Below, piece by piece: positions 37,360 through 48,975 of a stretch of 64,000 nucleotides of DNA. The translations under genes and the position numbers were made by a program. A model generated the notes under the pieces. The model saw nothing but the letters and a program-made list of their open reading frames with translations, ran no database searches and had not been told where the DNA came from. Source of the DNA: Rotaria sordida (Eukaryota > Rotifera > Eurotatoria > Philodinida > Philodinidae); assembly GCA_905250125.1 (NCBI GenBank), contig CAJNOL010000648.1, positions 32,702 through 96,701 of the forward strand, given 5' to 3'. Numbering within the stretch: position 1 is the stretch's first letter; the number at the start of each line of letters is the position of its first letter.

Positions 37360-38525
37360 AAGGATTCGAACTGCATCAGAAAACTATCGTAGCAGGACTC
37401 TAAAAGTGATCTAAAACTACAATGAAAGACGAGACTTGTGAATTATTAACAGTTCCATATACGTGTATTTTGGCTGTTGTGATTTAGCATCGATGATGTC
37501 AACAAAATTCTCAGAATAAACGTACGTTTTTTTCATGGAGGATGTAGGCGTTTTACTCACACGTGATAGTGTCACAAACGATGAAAAATTTCATAGTTTA
37601 TGAATGAACGATGTGCTAAACAAGGTCGAAAAGAAAAACTATCTAAGTAAAAATGTCGAAATTTTAATATTGAAATGAAAAGATATCGAAATCGGAAAAT
37701 ATTGAAAACCATGATGGTTCCAGGAAATAGTGGATTCTAAGCACCTATAATTCACTATTATTTTCCTATAGTTCTACGAATTCAGATTTATAACCACTAG
37801 TAATGATGATGATAATGGTCCTATGAATGCCATGAAACACTGATGTGGTTTATAATTTACAGTTGCTAAACGAAAACAATGCCGCTAATTCTCTTTGGAT
37901 GTTTCTTGACTTATATTTGATTCCTATTAGAATGTCAGTATTACTCCATATACAATACGGTATCTACTTTCCTAACCAGAATTTTCTATAATCAATCGAA
38001 TGAACAAGAGCACTCATGCATGACAATATACTTCGATATTACTCAGCTGTACACAATGATGTGAATCTCACAAAACAAACAAGTAACTATTTAATTCAAA
38101 ACTTCATAGTGAATCTGAAAAACCTCCACTGATTATATTGCATTATTTTACTCTATATTTATTTCCATCGATTTTAATATATGTATCTTATACTATTGTA
38201 TAGTATTTCTATTTCTTCACAATTCGAGAATAGTTAAAACCATTTTTGAAATCTTTTCAGATTGTTCGGAACTATTATTTTAATATAAACCGGATAAAAT
38301 GAGGATTGAATCTTGAATAGAATTTCTATTTTGTATCGAAAATACCAAAAAGAAATAATAGATCCTAATATTTATAATAGTCACCGAACAAGAAAAGCAA
38401 TCTACGGAATCTTTATAAAAATATTTACGTCCTCTCGATAATAAAATAAACGAGATTTTTTTTTAATATTACATACATCATACGATAATAGTTTATTACT
38501 TGATCATATTAAATAAAGATGACAT
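37360..38525. other. Non-coding stretch
   Basis: AT-rich with no frame of note and no recognised repeat. Confidence 0.5.
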
Positions 38526-39023
38526 GAGAGAGTGTGAATGTGTGTAAAATAGATGTAGATGCAAACTTAAGGGGCCCTCCAAAAAATGTCGATTTTGTGG
38601 TTTATAGCTCGTTAGATAGAGCTAAGTGTCTACTTTCGGATGCGCTGTAGTTTATTGATTGTATGATGAGATTCAAGGATATTGCACAGGTTTTTCTGAA
38701 TCTCCCATAGGAGAAAATAAGATTTTTTCTCAAAATAGGATTTTTGATTTTTACGTTTCCGTACGTCCCAAATTTCTCCACCATTTTAAACGTTAATAAA
38801 TTCGGGCTAGTTCTAGAATATAACCAAGATGTGGCGCTACATTTTAGAACCAGTCCGAATTTTCTAGCATTCAAAATGGCGGAGAAATTTGGGATGCATG
38901 TACGTCGGGCTCTAGATACACCTCCAATGGAAATTTCATGATGATTGGATGCTTGAAAAAGAAATTTCATTTTAGAGGGGAAGACCCTTAAGCTATTCAC
39001 AGCCATACTCACATCCACACCCT
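38526..39023. repeat. Telomere-like palindrome J, split by a MITE
   Basis: Left arm (38526-38562, GAGAGTGTGAATGTGTGT) and right arm (38992-39023, ACTCACATCCACACCCT) are the two halves of a palindrome. Its core was hit by the element at 38571-38987. Confidence 0.65.
38571..38987. mobile_element. TTAA-flanked MITE (piggyBac-like)
   Basis: 417 bp between two TTAA copies (38567-38570, 38988-38991). Ends are GGGGCCCTCCAAAAAATG and, reversed, GGGTCTTCCCCTCTAAAATG. An inner inverted repeat pairs CGTACGTCCCAAATTTCTCC (near 38760) with GGAGAAATTTGGGATGCATG (near 38880). TTAA duplication is the piggyBac hallmark. It has no transposase, and its ends differ from those of the piggyBac at 50013. Confidence 0.7.
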
Positions 39024-39060
39024 AATTAATCACTCAATAACATTGATAAAAATAGCAAAG

Positions 39061-40779
39061 TTACTCATTACTTTCAATCAATTGCTTTGTCCTGTTAACG
39101 CAAATTTGCAGATCAGCGACGATCGCAAAATTAGTTTGTGGTGTATCTTTTTCCAGCAATTCAATTGCTTTCTCATAATTTTCTAAAGCATGAATATTGT
39201 CTTTTTGATTCAAATGATTGTCACCGATTGCTTTATATATAGATGCAAGATCTGGATGATCGGATGGTAGATAAGTCAAACTTATTTGAAGTGCTTGTCG
39301 ATAATGATTTAAAGCCTTGATATATTCATTTTTGCAAGTATAAATATCAGCGAGACCATTATGCAAACGTACAAGACGTCGAGGTTGACTACGAAAATTA
39401 GGATCTTCCATTAATCCATAAAGAACTTGTTCAGCACGTCTATATTCTTCCATGTCTATCAGCAATTTACCCAAAAAATAGCCTTGATTAGTATGTAATT
39501 CAGGATTTCGAGTAGGTGCTAGAATATGAAGTAGTTGTTGATCATTATCATTAACTAGTTTTAATTTAACTAACCATATAACCATTACACCATAGGTAAT
39601 TTGCTCAATAGATTCAATACGAAAGACAGTATTCATATAAAAACAAATTTCATCTTTATTCATATCTGTATCTTTAAGCAAAGCAAACGGATGTTTTTCA
39701 TTAAATAATGTTTGATCGATATTTATTTCGAAAATTATACCTATTTTATCAGGATGTATTGCAAGTCGACGATCAATAAAATCAATAGCAACTTTTTTGT
39801 TACTAGTAGTGATAAGAAAATTATTAAATGAAAGAAAACCATCATTATTATTCTTTATTGTAGTATTAAATTCAACATTTGACATGGTTTTACCGCGATA
39901 GACAACAGATATTGTTTTCATTAGTGATGCATTTTCTTCGTACAATCGATTGAGTTGTATATTAGCTTGTTTAATAAGAAAACCAAATTTATAAATAATA
40001 TCAATCTCACATGTACGTTGTACACGATTTAATATTTTTGAAATGAAACATCGATTTGTTAACCACCATAGAGCTTTATTTGGACGATAATTTTTTGCAA
40101 ATTCATTGATCATAGACAATTCTTCATCATTATTCATATAATGCATTCGACAAAAATCGATCAAAACATCTCTAGAAGAACTTTCAAATTTAAGACGAGA
40201 AGCAATCTCTTTAATCATTTGTCCGAAAAGAAATGATGCTTGTTCTTTTGTTAATTTTGACGAGAATGAAATATCTTGTGTTAATGCTGATACAACATTA
40301 ATAGGTATAAAATCTATTTCACATAGTTGAATATCTTCTTGAAGTTGTTTATAAAGACTATTAATATTTTGAATAATATTATATTTTAAAGTTTGATGTC
40401 TCGTATCATTTATTTTCTCAAAAGAATCGAATATATATAGTTTTTCGAGTTGTGGTAAATGATGAAAACATTCGAGTGTTCGATATGCACCAGATATAAT
40501 AAGAAATACCTTTTCATCTTGAATATTATTGATAAAAGTAATGCATGCATCGACATTATTAAATGTTTTTAATCCGTAAACGAGTTTTTGTAAGTGTTTT
40601 ATTTCGTTTTCAAATTTATTTGAAGTTTCATCATAAAGCCAAATAATAAGACAACTTTCAAGAAAACGTGTCGTCTGTAGAAGAGTTTTCGTCATCGACA
40701 TAAATTCTTCATAATTTGATGATAAATGTTTAGATAGAACATAAGGTGTCACATTTTTAGACGATGAACAACCCATCAT
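39061..40779 (-). CDS. NAD:arginine ADP-ribosyltransferase with C-terminal TPRs
   Basis: One exon, 572 aa. The N-terminus MMGCSSSKN would, from the second Met, offer an N-myristoylation plus palmitoylation signal, suggesting membrane anchoring. The ART fold spans about residues 200-410: Arg295 in VYRGK, a serine motif FLSFNNFLITTS (Ser317), and DEICF with Glu377 as the catalytic Glu before the beta strand. The expected first acidic residue of the E-x-E motif is Lys375, so arginine specificity or activity may be altered. About residues 430-565 form three TPR units (the clearest LADIYTCKNEYIKALNHYRQ and IGDNHLNQKDNIHALENYEK). This ART-TPR architecture is common in bdelloids. Substrate unknown. 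The stop is about 40 bases from palindrome J. Confidence 0.85.
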   Translation of the reverse strand: MMGCSSSKNVTPYVLSKHLSSNYEEFMSMTKTLLQTTRFLESCLIIWLYDETSNKFENEIKHLQKLVYGLKTFNNVDACITFINNIQDEKVFLIISGAYRTLECFHHLPQLEKLYIFDSFEKINDTRHQTLKYNIIQNINSLYKQLQEDIQLCEIDFIPINVVSALTQDISFSSKLTKEQASFLFGQMIKEIASRLKFESSSRDVLIDFCRMHYMNNDEELSMINEFAKNYRPNKALWWLTNRCFISKILNRVQRTCEIDIIYKFGFLIKQANIQLNRLYEENASLMKTISVVYRGKTMSNVEFNTTIKNNNDGFLSFNNFLITTSNKKVAIDFIDRRLAIHPDKIGIIFEINIDQTLFNEKHPFALLKDTDMNKDEICFYMNTVFRIESIEQITYGVMVIWLVKLKLVNDNDQQLLHILAPTRNPELHTNQGYFLGKLLIDMEEYRRAEQVLYGLMEDPNFRSQPRRLVRLHNGLADIYTCKNEYIKALNHYRQALQISLTYLPSDHPDLASIYKAIGDNHLNQKDNIHALENYEKAIELLEKDTPQTNFAIVADLQICVNRTKQLIESNE

Positions 40780-40930
40780 AAAATCACTGTTAATCTACAT
40801 GATTTGGAAATGATCATTTTTTTTTAAAGAAGGAAACTAATCATTAAGATCTGTTAATCGATTGCAAACATAGGGCTGCCCGGACTATAGAAATATGTGC
40901 GATATAAGAGTATGAGGCCGTAGGGCTATC

Positions 40931-41047
40931 TATCTATATATATAATATCGGGTGTCTGTATGTCTATTATCGGACGAAAAGTTAAACGGCTAAGGTCATA
41001 CGTTAAAGGAGGAAACAGACGTACAGTGTATGCACGGGTTCTTACTA
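40931..41047 (+). mobile_element. Helitron-like remnant
   Basis: It starts within TCTATCTATATATATAATATCGGGTGTCTGTATGTC and ends GCACGGGTTCTTACTAGT, features often seen at the 5' and 3' ends of short non-autonomous Helitrons (TC start, CTAG end). Only about 115 bases remain and the 3' hairpin is unclear. Confidence 0.4.
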
Positions 41048-41353
41048 GTATATATATAATAATGCGTACGTCATAAGATTAATCAGAAGAAAATTGTATG
41101 TGAAATTTATAAAACAATAAAAATACAAGAAAGTGTAATGATGATGCGATAAATTTGATTTTCTATATCAAGTTTATTTGTTTTGTGAAATATAAAGTCG
41201 TCGAAATAATAGATCATTTTAACTAATCAAAAAAAAAATTGAAAACTATTCGTTAGAAATTTGTTGCCATTTAATTCATATCTCTATCTATTTCTATGCT
41301 AAGATGATTTTTATGCTAAAAACAGTTCTCCGATGATTGTGCTGTGATCTATA

Positions 41354-42088
41354 CAGTCGAGGACAATTGAAATTATACCCTTTAGCCTAGAATGCGCTGC
41401 ATCTTTTGGTATATTGAAATTGAACATCAAATGCAGTTTAAAGTATAAAAAGTGTATTGGAAGAAAAAGTGACATTTCTTTTTTTCCAAAAGATGCGCTG
41501 TGAAAAGCTCTACAAAAGCTGGATGATCAAATTTCTTTTTACCTATTCTGATGGTTTTTCTTATACTCAAAATGAATAACTTACATGGTGGTGTCACTAC
41601 CCATCATTTCTGAAAATACTTCAAGGACTTTTCTGATTCGCTTATCGGATTTGGTCTATACAAATTTTGCAGAACTTTCAACGGCACATCTTTTAAAAGA
41701 AAATTCAATATTTCATCATTTTTCCAAGTCGAGATGTATGCAGAACAGAAAAGTCTTTCAACATTTCCAGTATGATCGGAAGTGACACTGAAATGTAAGC
41801 TGTTCATTTTGAGTGTAAGAAAAACCAACAGAACAAGTAAAAAGAAATTTAATCATACAGCTTTTGTAGAGCTTTTCACGGCGCATCTTTTGGAAAAAAA
41901 GAAATGTCACTTTTTCTTCCAATACACTTTTTATACTTTAAACTGCATTTGATGTTCCATGTAAATATACCAAAAGATGCAGCGCGTTCTGGGTTTTCTT
42001 CCTATATATAGTAGGTTAATAGATAAAAAGCGTATAGTAATAAAAGATAAAAAAAGTCAAAGGGTATAATTTCAATTGTCTTCAACTG
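41354..42088. mobile_element. Fold-back MITE (TA target, mariner-like)
   Basis: 735 bp. Terminal CAGTCGAGGACAATTGAAAT and its reverse counterpart CAGTTGAAGACAATTGAAAT are flanked by TA (41352-41353, 42089-42090). Arms of about 200 bases contain ATTATACCCTTT, an AAAGATGCGC word and AGAAATGTCACTTTTTCTTC. The right arm has a small extra segment near 42000-42050. There is no transposase. The loop at about 41583-41790 holds only accidental frames. Confidence 0.85.
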
Positions 42089-42387
42089 TATAATTAACTT
42101 CTAGTTTTATTTGCTTTGGACTGTATTTAGTAGTGAATCTCATTGTTTTTTGCTGTATAACAAGCAAACGATGCTGCTCTACTATTTAAACTTAGGATAT
42201 TCATTTCACCATCACAAGATGCTCCTTTAGAAAAAAAACATCTGTCATCAAGTCATAAAAAACATGTAGTAGAGAAATTTTGATCAATTTTTTATTTACT
42301 AGAATCATCGCTCAAAGTGAAAGAATTTGAGAAAAATAATACGAACCTTATCGGCATATAGATTTCTTTATATAATAAGATTACAGC

Positions 42388-42672
42388 TTCCGCTTGAAGG
42401 CAATGAAATTGATAATGGATTGAAACTAGTGATTGAAGAAGCAATCCGTATTGTGAAGGAAGGAGAGTGTTGAAGTTTTTTTACAATGGAAAAATATCTT
42501 TTTTTCTAACAGAATGCGAAGAAAATATTTTTAAATTTTGCTAAGGGAAAAAAAACAATTTTTCTTCATTAGAAAACATGTAACAATGAAAAATATCAAT
42601 ATTTCAAAAGAAAATATTACAATACCATTTGATGATGAATATGAAGGTCGAACACACGAGCGCAACTCATAA
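42388..42672 (+). pseudogene. Small coding traces, not recognised
   Basis: After an ATTACAG acceptor-like site, LPLEGNEIDNGLKLVIEEAI continues about 28 codons to a TGA at 42469-42471. A second piece at 42582-42672 reads MKNINISKENITIPFDDEYE then a stop. They could be remnants of one gene or chance; no function is suggested. Confidence 0.25.
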
Positions 42673-44389
42673 TTTTCAAATGTTCATTGGATATGTGATG
42701 ATGTTTTTCTCCTTTTTGTTTTTGGATAAAATTACTTATTAAAATAAGCTTATTTTCTTTTTCAATATCAAAACATATTCACTCAGATTACTTATAATGC
42801 TCGCTAATGAAGTTATGCTAAGAAATCCTTTATAATAGAAAAAAAAGCAAAAGCTATCTTTCATTTTTTTTCCTTTATGAATAATAATTCTATAGAACTA
42901 GAATAAGCCTGTTGAAAAGTATAAATACAGATTAAATAAGGAAATTACTAATAGTCTATTATAGCATATTTTTAAAGCAAAAATTACTAGTTACTCTATT
43001 ATAAAGCATGTAATGGATAATTACTTTTATCATATTTTTGTACATCAACTACAAACGAGCTATGTTTGCTATTGATTAAGACCACTTGTTGAGCATCTCT
43101 CGAAGTTTGAGTGATTTCTAAAAGCCATCATCGCTGTTTCTGTTTAATTATACTGTGATATGACGCATGTGTGAGAAATAATCAAGATATTTTTCACAAT
43201 CAGTCATATCGAAAAATAGGAAACGTTTTAATTAATTCTGGCAAGCACATTTGTTTTTTGGACATGATCTGCTGTCTAGATCAAGACCCAATGTTCTCCA
43301 GCTGTGCGGCTAAGTTCAAAAACACTCATCTTACAAACAAGCAGATATTATGACAGTTATAATGCAAGTCAGTAGAGAAATAGGAAAGAAAACCTCAAGA
43401 CAAGAATGAAAACAAATAAAAACCAAAGTACGAACACGGAAGCTTAACAACTATAGCTCTTTTTCAAGTTGTAATCTAGGAAAATCTAACGAGAAAAAAA
43501 AGTGTTTTAATCAGTAATTGAATACGGAACAATAATATAGATAAAAGGATGTGGATGTGCATTTCATAACAACTTATATTTAAATGAGCAATAATTCATT
43601 TAAATTAAAGGTAAATTTTATATGAAAAGGGTATGAGATCTCAATCCTACCATACGTATATATGTATCACTTTATGTATATCTCCTATATCTGTATCCAT
43701 ATAAGAAACGTAACGCTATATATAGGGCGATGACAAATGCTAGGAAGTCTATAAGATGAAAAATCTCATAGATGATAAACAACGAAAGGAAAATCCATAG
43801 AACAGCACGAAAAAATGGAAGAGTTCATCCGATATATATGTGAGGAAAGAAAAATGTCAATCTTTTCTTAAAATTATATTTGCAAGCACATCATTAGTAT
43901 ATCCATCAGGTTAAAATATTGTAACCTTCTACTAGAGATAAAAAATGTGAAAATCTGTACAAAAAGAAAAAGATGCAGATCATCTAAAGTAAAAAAAGCT
44001 TTATTGACACAATAATATACTATGTTTTCATTTTCCTTTTTCTTATTTTCATTGTAACTAACAAGAATGTAGTTTTTCTTTTTTCTATTCCTAAAATATG
44101 AAATTACTACTGCTATTTAATGAATTAATTATTGTACATTTAGTAATATAAAATTGCTCGAATAATGGTTTTTTATTGCTTAAAAATTGTTGCTCAAATA
44201 AATACTAGCCTTTCATAACTACCCACCGATACCCACATCCTCAATTTTCATGCATCCGTTAAAATCCTAGCAATTAGTTCATCTTCATTCTATTGACGTA
44301 AATAACCAAAATATGTAGAAATTATCTTCAAATGAAATTCGTTATCAACAAGAATCAAATCAAATACAATCGAAAAAAAATTTCTTTTT
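42673..44389. other. Non-coding stretch
   Basis: AT-rich, no gene seen. GGATGTGGATGTGC (43549-43562) and CCCACCGATACCCACATCC (44222-44240) could be the two arms of another palindrome separated by about 660 bases, but the link is speculative. Confidence 0.4.
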
Positions 44390-44530
44390 CTTTTTTTAGC
44401 TTAAACAAATTACTAAAATATTCATTTGATGATAAATATTGGGGACGTTCTTGTTTATGTAAAGCTCAATGACTGACATATTGAGCAAAATCTTCAATTC
44501 CCGTTGGTTGTTTAAATATCAATTCCAATG
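44390..44530 (-). pseudogene. Coding-like fragment, not recognised
   Basis: A minus-strand stretch reads FKQPTGIEDFAQYVSH, then TGA where Trp would fit, then ALHKQERPQYLSSNEYFSNL. The regular amino-acid composition suggests a gene remnant. Family unknown. Confidence 0.3.
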
Positions 44531-44837
44531 AGATTACTATTAGAATATTCATTAGAATCATAGATTTTGTGGAGTTTACATATATTTTCGAAGAAAATCG
44601 TAGGTGTAAGTTTTGAGTCGAAGTTTTTAGGGCTCCGCTCTCTACATCCCATAGACGTGACGACAGACTTATTTGTTAGTTAAATCAGATATTAGAAGAA
44701 TAAGAACAAAAATAATAGGAAATTAAGAAAAACGAAATAGAAAACAATGAAATCAACAACAAGAGAATAGCAAGGAGACAAATAAATAATAATGCCAGTA
44801 AAAACCAGTGAAAGAAAAAATTTCTGTTCAAAATGCG

Positions 44838-44947
44838 AGGGTGGGGTGTGGGCGGGTATGGGTGTGGGGTGTGGGTGTGAGTGGGTGTGGGTGTGGGTGT
44901 GCGTATATTCATTATCAACCTGCACCATACACCCACACCCACACCCT
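44838..44947. repeat. Telomere-like palindrome L
   Basis: About 65 bases of TGTGGG-type repeats starting AGGGTG, core TATATTCATTATCAACCTG, then CACCCACACCCACACCCT. Here the G-rich arm is the longer one, opposite to B and C. Confidence 0.87.
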
Positions 44948-45039
44948 GTTTTCATCATAAGAGTTTTATATATTCGAATGAAAATGACAAGTAATAAAAA
45001 CGTTCTGCTTTCAATAGTGTAGACCGGTTCCTTAAAAAA

Positions 45040-45460
45040 GTATGACTTTGATTGCCAATTGAGGGTGAAGCGTTAAGAGGTTCTCAGTTGAAACGCAGAC
45101 ATCGTTTATCTTATCACTGTGAAAATGCTGACAATTTTATTCTGGTATGCAGATATAAATAAGTGCTAAAAAATCTCAAAAGAGTCTTGATTCTGTTAAA
45201 GATTAGCGCCAAAAAAAGGGTATCGGAGTGACGAAAGGTTTTCCCTCAGTTAAATCACAGAAATCATTTATTTTCTCGCTGTAAAAACGCTCACAATCTT
45301 ATGCGGAAATGCTAATAGAAATAATTACTAAAAAATTTGAAGAGAAGCCAGATTTAGTTAAAGAAACGTCGAAAAATATGAGGGGAGTGGCAAACGTTTT
45401 TTTTTTGTCTGTCGAAACGTGAAAATCCGTCACTTTCATAGCGTAAAAAGGAAAACAAGT
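45040..45460. repeat. Diverged tandem repeat of about 165-175 bases
   Basis: Three imperfect units share ordered words: AAACGCAGACATCGTTTATC / AAATCACAGAAATCATTTAT, then TGTGAAAATGCTGACAAT / TGTAAAAACGCTCACAAT, and GTTAAAGATTAGCGCC / GTTAAAGAAACGTCG. The divergence is high. It could be an old satellite or a degenerate duplication. Confidence 0.4.
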
Positions 45461-45841
45461 TTACATATAATTTTGCAGGTTAAAATCAGTTGAAAAGAAC
45501 TATACAAAATGTATTTTTTCGTGGGCAGACACGGTTGAAAAATTTTCTTGTGAAGATGGTACACGAAATCGGTTTGTGAAAACGCGGTAAAGATCGAGTT
45601 TCTAAGCGTTCTCACGCCTGAAGTATAAAGTGGCCATAGAAACGGTGATAAAGTAAATAAACTATGCATGTCAACGAATACGAATAGTGGGAATAGTGAA
45701 TGTTGTCATGCTCACGTTGAATTATTAACGTTTTGCAAGACGTATGGAAAGATTTTTTTCGGCGCGCATTTCAACTCCATAAAAATGGAAATTTTGTGCA
45801 TTTATACACGTTTTCCAAGGTTCGTGACTGTCTGAACAGGT

Positions 45842-48611
45842 CTACATAATGTTACAACATTTTGAGTGATCACTATTCGTGATGGTACGATTCATATTTT
45901 TAAATTGTTTGACAGATGTCAACGTTGTGAGTCCTTTTTTCTCGATTAAACTTCTGAAACGAGCTAATTCAACAAGTGACAAAACTTCATTAGCATGTTG
46001 ATGTGAATCTTGTTGAAGTAATAACAGAATTTGTTGTGGTTCACCGTTCATGATGTATTCATTCAGATAGATTAAACTCGAACCATCAACATCCGTCAAA
46101 ATACGAGCCATTTGTGTAAGATTGTTTTCTAAGAGCCAACTATGTACGTGTGAACTAGTCCAATCTCGGATATTTTCAGGAAATATCGTCCGTGTCGATG
46201 GTAATTGCGTCAGAGAACTGAAGGGAATCGATTGGTCTGTATGATTTGTTTTCGGTTTCGTAGATGCTATTGTCGCGTTATTATGCGAGTATGCAAATTT
46301 GAGTTCTTTGAATAATATTTCAATCGCTTTGGAAAATTCATGTTTAGTAAAATCAATATAGAGCAATTGACTAATTAGAAATGAAAGCCAACCATCCGGT
46401 TTATAATGTTTCTGCAAAAGAATTGGTATCATTTTAAGTTTTCGTTGAAATGCATATTGTGCTTCTGCTCGACAAAAGTTGCTTCTCTGATAATGTTCAC
46501 TCATACAAATAATAATAGCATGAGATTGTTCGATAGCTTGTGCCATTGCATCCATCACATTGCCGTGCATCTGATCGAAATCGATCCATATTCGATATCC
46601 AGCTTGAACGAGTTTGTCATGCACTTGCTTACAGATTTGCTGATCTTTATGTGAATAACTAATCATAACATCAAATCGTTTATTATTGACATTTTTTGAT
46701 ACGACATTATCTTCGTGATTCGAATCTAAAAGCCACAGAATGCCATTCACAGCTCTACGAATGTTAGAATCACTCGATTCGTTTTCAAGTTTAGCTAATT
46801 TGGCCAAGAATGAAGAATTTGATCGAAGTTGTTCTTGAATCGATGCATTAAATGACAGAGACCAGAGAATATCATATATCATTGGATAATTATCGCACAT
46901 CTCGACAAAAAATAATGCTTTCTTAAGATGAGCTGTTGTCGTTTGAATTGTATCGTTGGTTGACAAACTCAAGAAACCTAAATGACATCTAACATCAAAT
47001 ATTCCATTCATTTATTAATTTGTTTTTAAAATCGAATCAAGAGAATATTGTTTATTCTCAATTCTAATTTCCACTAGGTTCTATTTCATTTATTCGAAAC
47101 GTATTAGCAAGCAATCGACAGAATCGAGTATTCCTTTTTGAGCATGAGAACAATATACAAACAGAGCCTTGCATTGTTTTCTTATGCGTTCACTCTGAGA
47201 GAAACTCTTACGTAAAATAATTGATATAACGTAACATCTCGAACTAATAAATAAGTCTGTCTTAACATTCATCTTATGTTTTAGTATATCGGTAGCTTTT
47301 TTAGTTGTATAACTATGTTCTAATCAAAGTCTGACAATACGATAGTCGATTTCTATAACATAGAAATATACTAGAATAAAGTTTACCTTTCAATAATAGT
47401 GGAATTGGGATTTTTTTCCATTTTTTTGTCGGATGTTTCCATGCTTGCTCAAGAATGTCAAAGAAGAATTGACATATGTTATCACCAATTTTGAGTTCTT
47501 TCATTTGTTCATTTGAGAGAATTGCGGCTAGAAATCCATAGGCATAGAGCAATGTTCGATCGTAGGACGAAGCTTGTGCTATTGTTAACAGTGTCGCAGG
47601 TAAATTCGTTTCTGAACTTATGAAACAACCAAGATCTTGTGTCTCTACCGCCGCCAACAACAACATTAAACTTGCATTGATGAGAAGATTTTCGTCAGTG
47701 TACCGTGAAATCCCGACATATCGATGAAATGGTGGATGACTCACTATACGAATGAATGCCAGAATAAGACTATGGGTTGTGTCTTCAGATGGAATAAGCA
47801 TTTCAATATGTTCGGCCTTTTGACCACCCCACCAACAAGTTGAAGAAATGAGACCGGTCAAATGCGCGACACAAGAAAGTAATTCTGTATTCCATGAATT
47901 AAGAGTATTACTTTGTATAAGAATCATTTGTGAATAATCATCACGGAGAAATTTGATTATATCTTGACTGGTAAATGAAAAATTCTGGGATTTAGATAAA
48001 AAATAAACATTTAGTGAGAAAGAACAAGTTTTAAGATAGAACATCTGTTTCTTGGTAAATACTAAATTTGAAATATTTGATTCACATAGTTTTTGCAAGT
48101 AAGATTTATATTGATCAGTCATCACGAAATCACGACTCAATCGATTACTAATATGAATAATATTTGGTGAACATACAACATCCGACTGTTCAAAAACAAA
48201 GTAGGCGAGAATATCGAACCAAAGACTGGACACTGTTACAAATGTATCATCACCGGTACTGATTTGATCGAGTACACCATCAATCCATTCATTCTTTGAT
48301 GGAATCAATAATGTCGCTTTCGTATCAGACTGAATTTCATCATTAGTTGAAATCAATTTAATATTCCATGAATGAAGAGCATCAAATAGTTGGTTACAAC
48401 TCTGTTCGTCGATCCACCGTCGGTAATCTTGACTCAATACTTGCCATGACCAATGTTCGAGTGTGACCAAAGATTGTAATGAATTAACAACAAACGATGA
48501 TATAGATTGACAGATTTGTTCTTTGAGAATGAATGCAATTTTATTCATTACAGTGGTCGATAATGGTGAGATGGCAAGTGCAGCAACAAGTTGTTCGAAA
48601 CTATCTTCCAT
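45842..48611 (-). CDS. ARM-repeat / TIR / SAM-like protein related to SARM1
   Basis: Exons 48611-47387 and 46977-45842 join in phase (AAA G|GT TTC) to 786 aa. Residues 1 to about 500 are helical and armadillo-like. A TIR domain follows (about 509-640; RFDVMISYSHKD start, YRIWIDFDQMHG loop), with Glu near residue 580 (CRAEAQYAF) at the place of the catalytic Glu of SARM1-type NAD hydrolases. A SAM-like segment (about 665-705, WTSSHVHSWLLENNL) comes after it. The order ARM-TIR-SAM differs from SARM1 (ARM-SAM-SAM-TIR). The C-terminus CNIM is a CaaX prenylation signal with an adjacent Cys, implying membrane attachment. The likely role is NAD-cleaving or scaffold TIR signalling in stress or cell death; activity is untested. 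The 409-base intron is long for this window. Confidence 0.82.
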
Positions 48612-48794
48612 CGTTTATTTTCTTCAAAACAATTTCATCGAATTGTAAGCAATAATACGTGTAATTTAATAAATGTAAACAGAAAGTTAACAAGTGTGAG
48701 TCAAACGTGCAAACGAGAGAAATTCTGCTCACTGCACATGAAAGCTGAAAACCATGGAAATTGTCAAAAGAAAGAAAGAAAAATATTCTCTTCT

Positions 48795-48975
48795 CTTTAA
48801 TTGATGTATGAACGAGTAAAATTTTAACATATCCAACTGCACCACTAAGAATCGTCAATGAGTCCGAAGAAATCAGTCGAACAACTGCTGGCACAAGTGA
48901 GCCAGGCAACACACAGAGAACGAGCAGAACGCAAAAAATATTAACGACGCGTTCCATGCGCAAGCTCAAACAGAA
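48795..48975 (-). pseudogene. Possible 7TM receptor fragment
   Basis: A minus-strand frame has a hydrophobic helix with LCVLPG like a GPCR helix 6, a short loop, then ILSGAVGYV reminiscent of the helix 7 start (LGYxN). The NPxxY motif is absent and the frame drifts into low complexity. It lies just upstream of the ARM-TIR gene start. Could be chance hydrophobicity. Confidence 0.25.

Noticed and set aside
44685-44837. Hydrophobic minus-strand frame beside palindrome L, as a membrane protein
   Set aside because: Low-complexity Phe/Leu sequence from TTT/CTT-rich DNA, no conserved motif.
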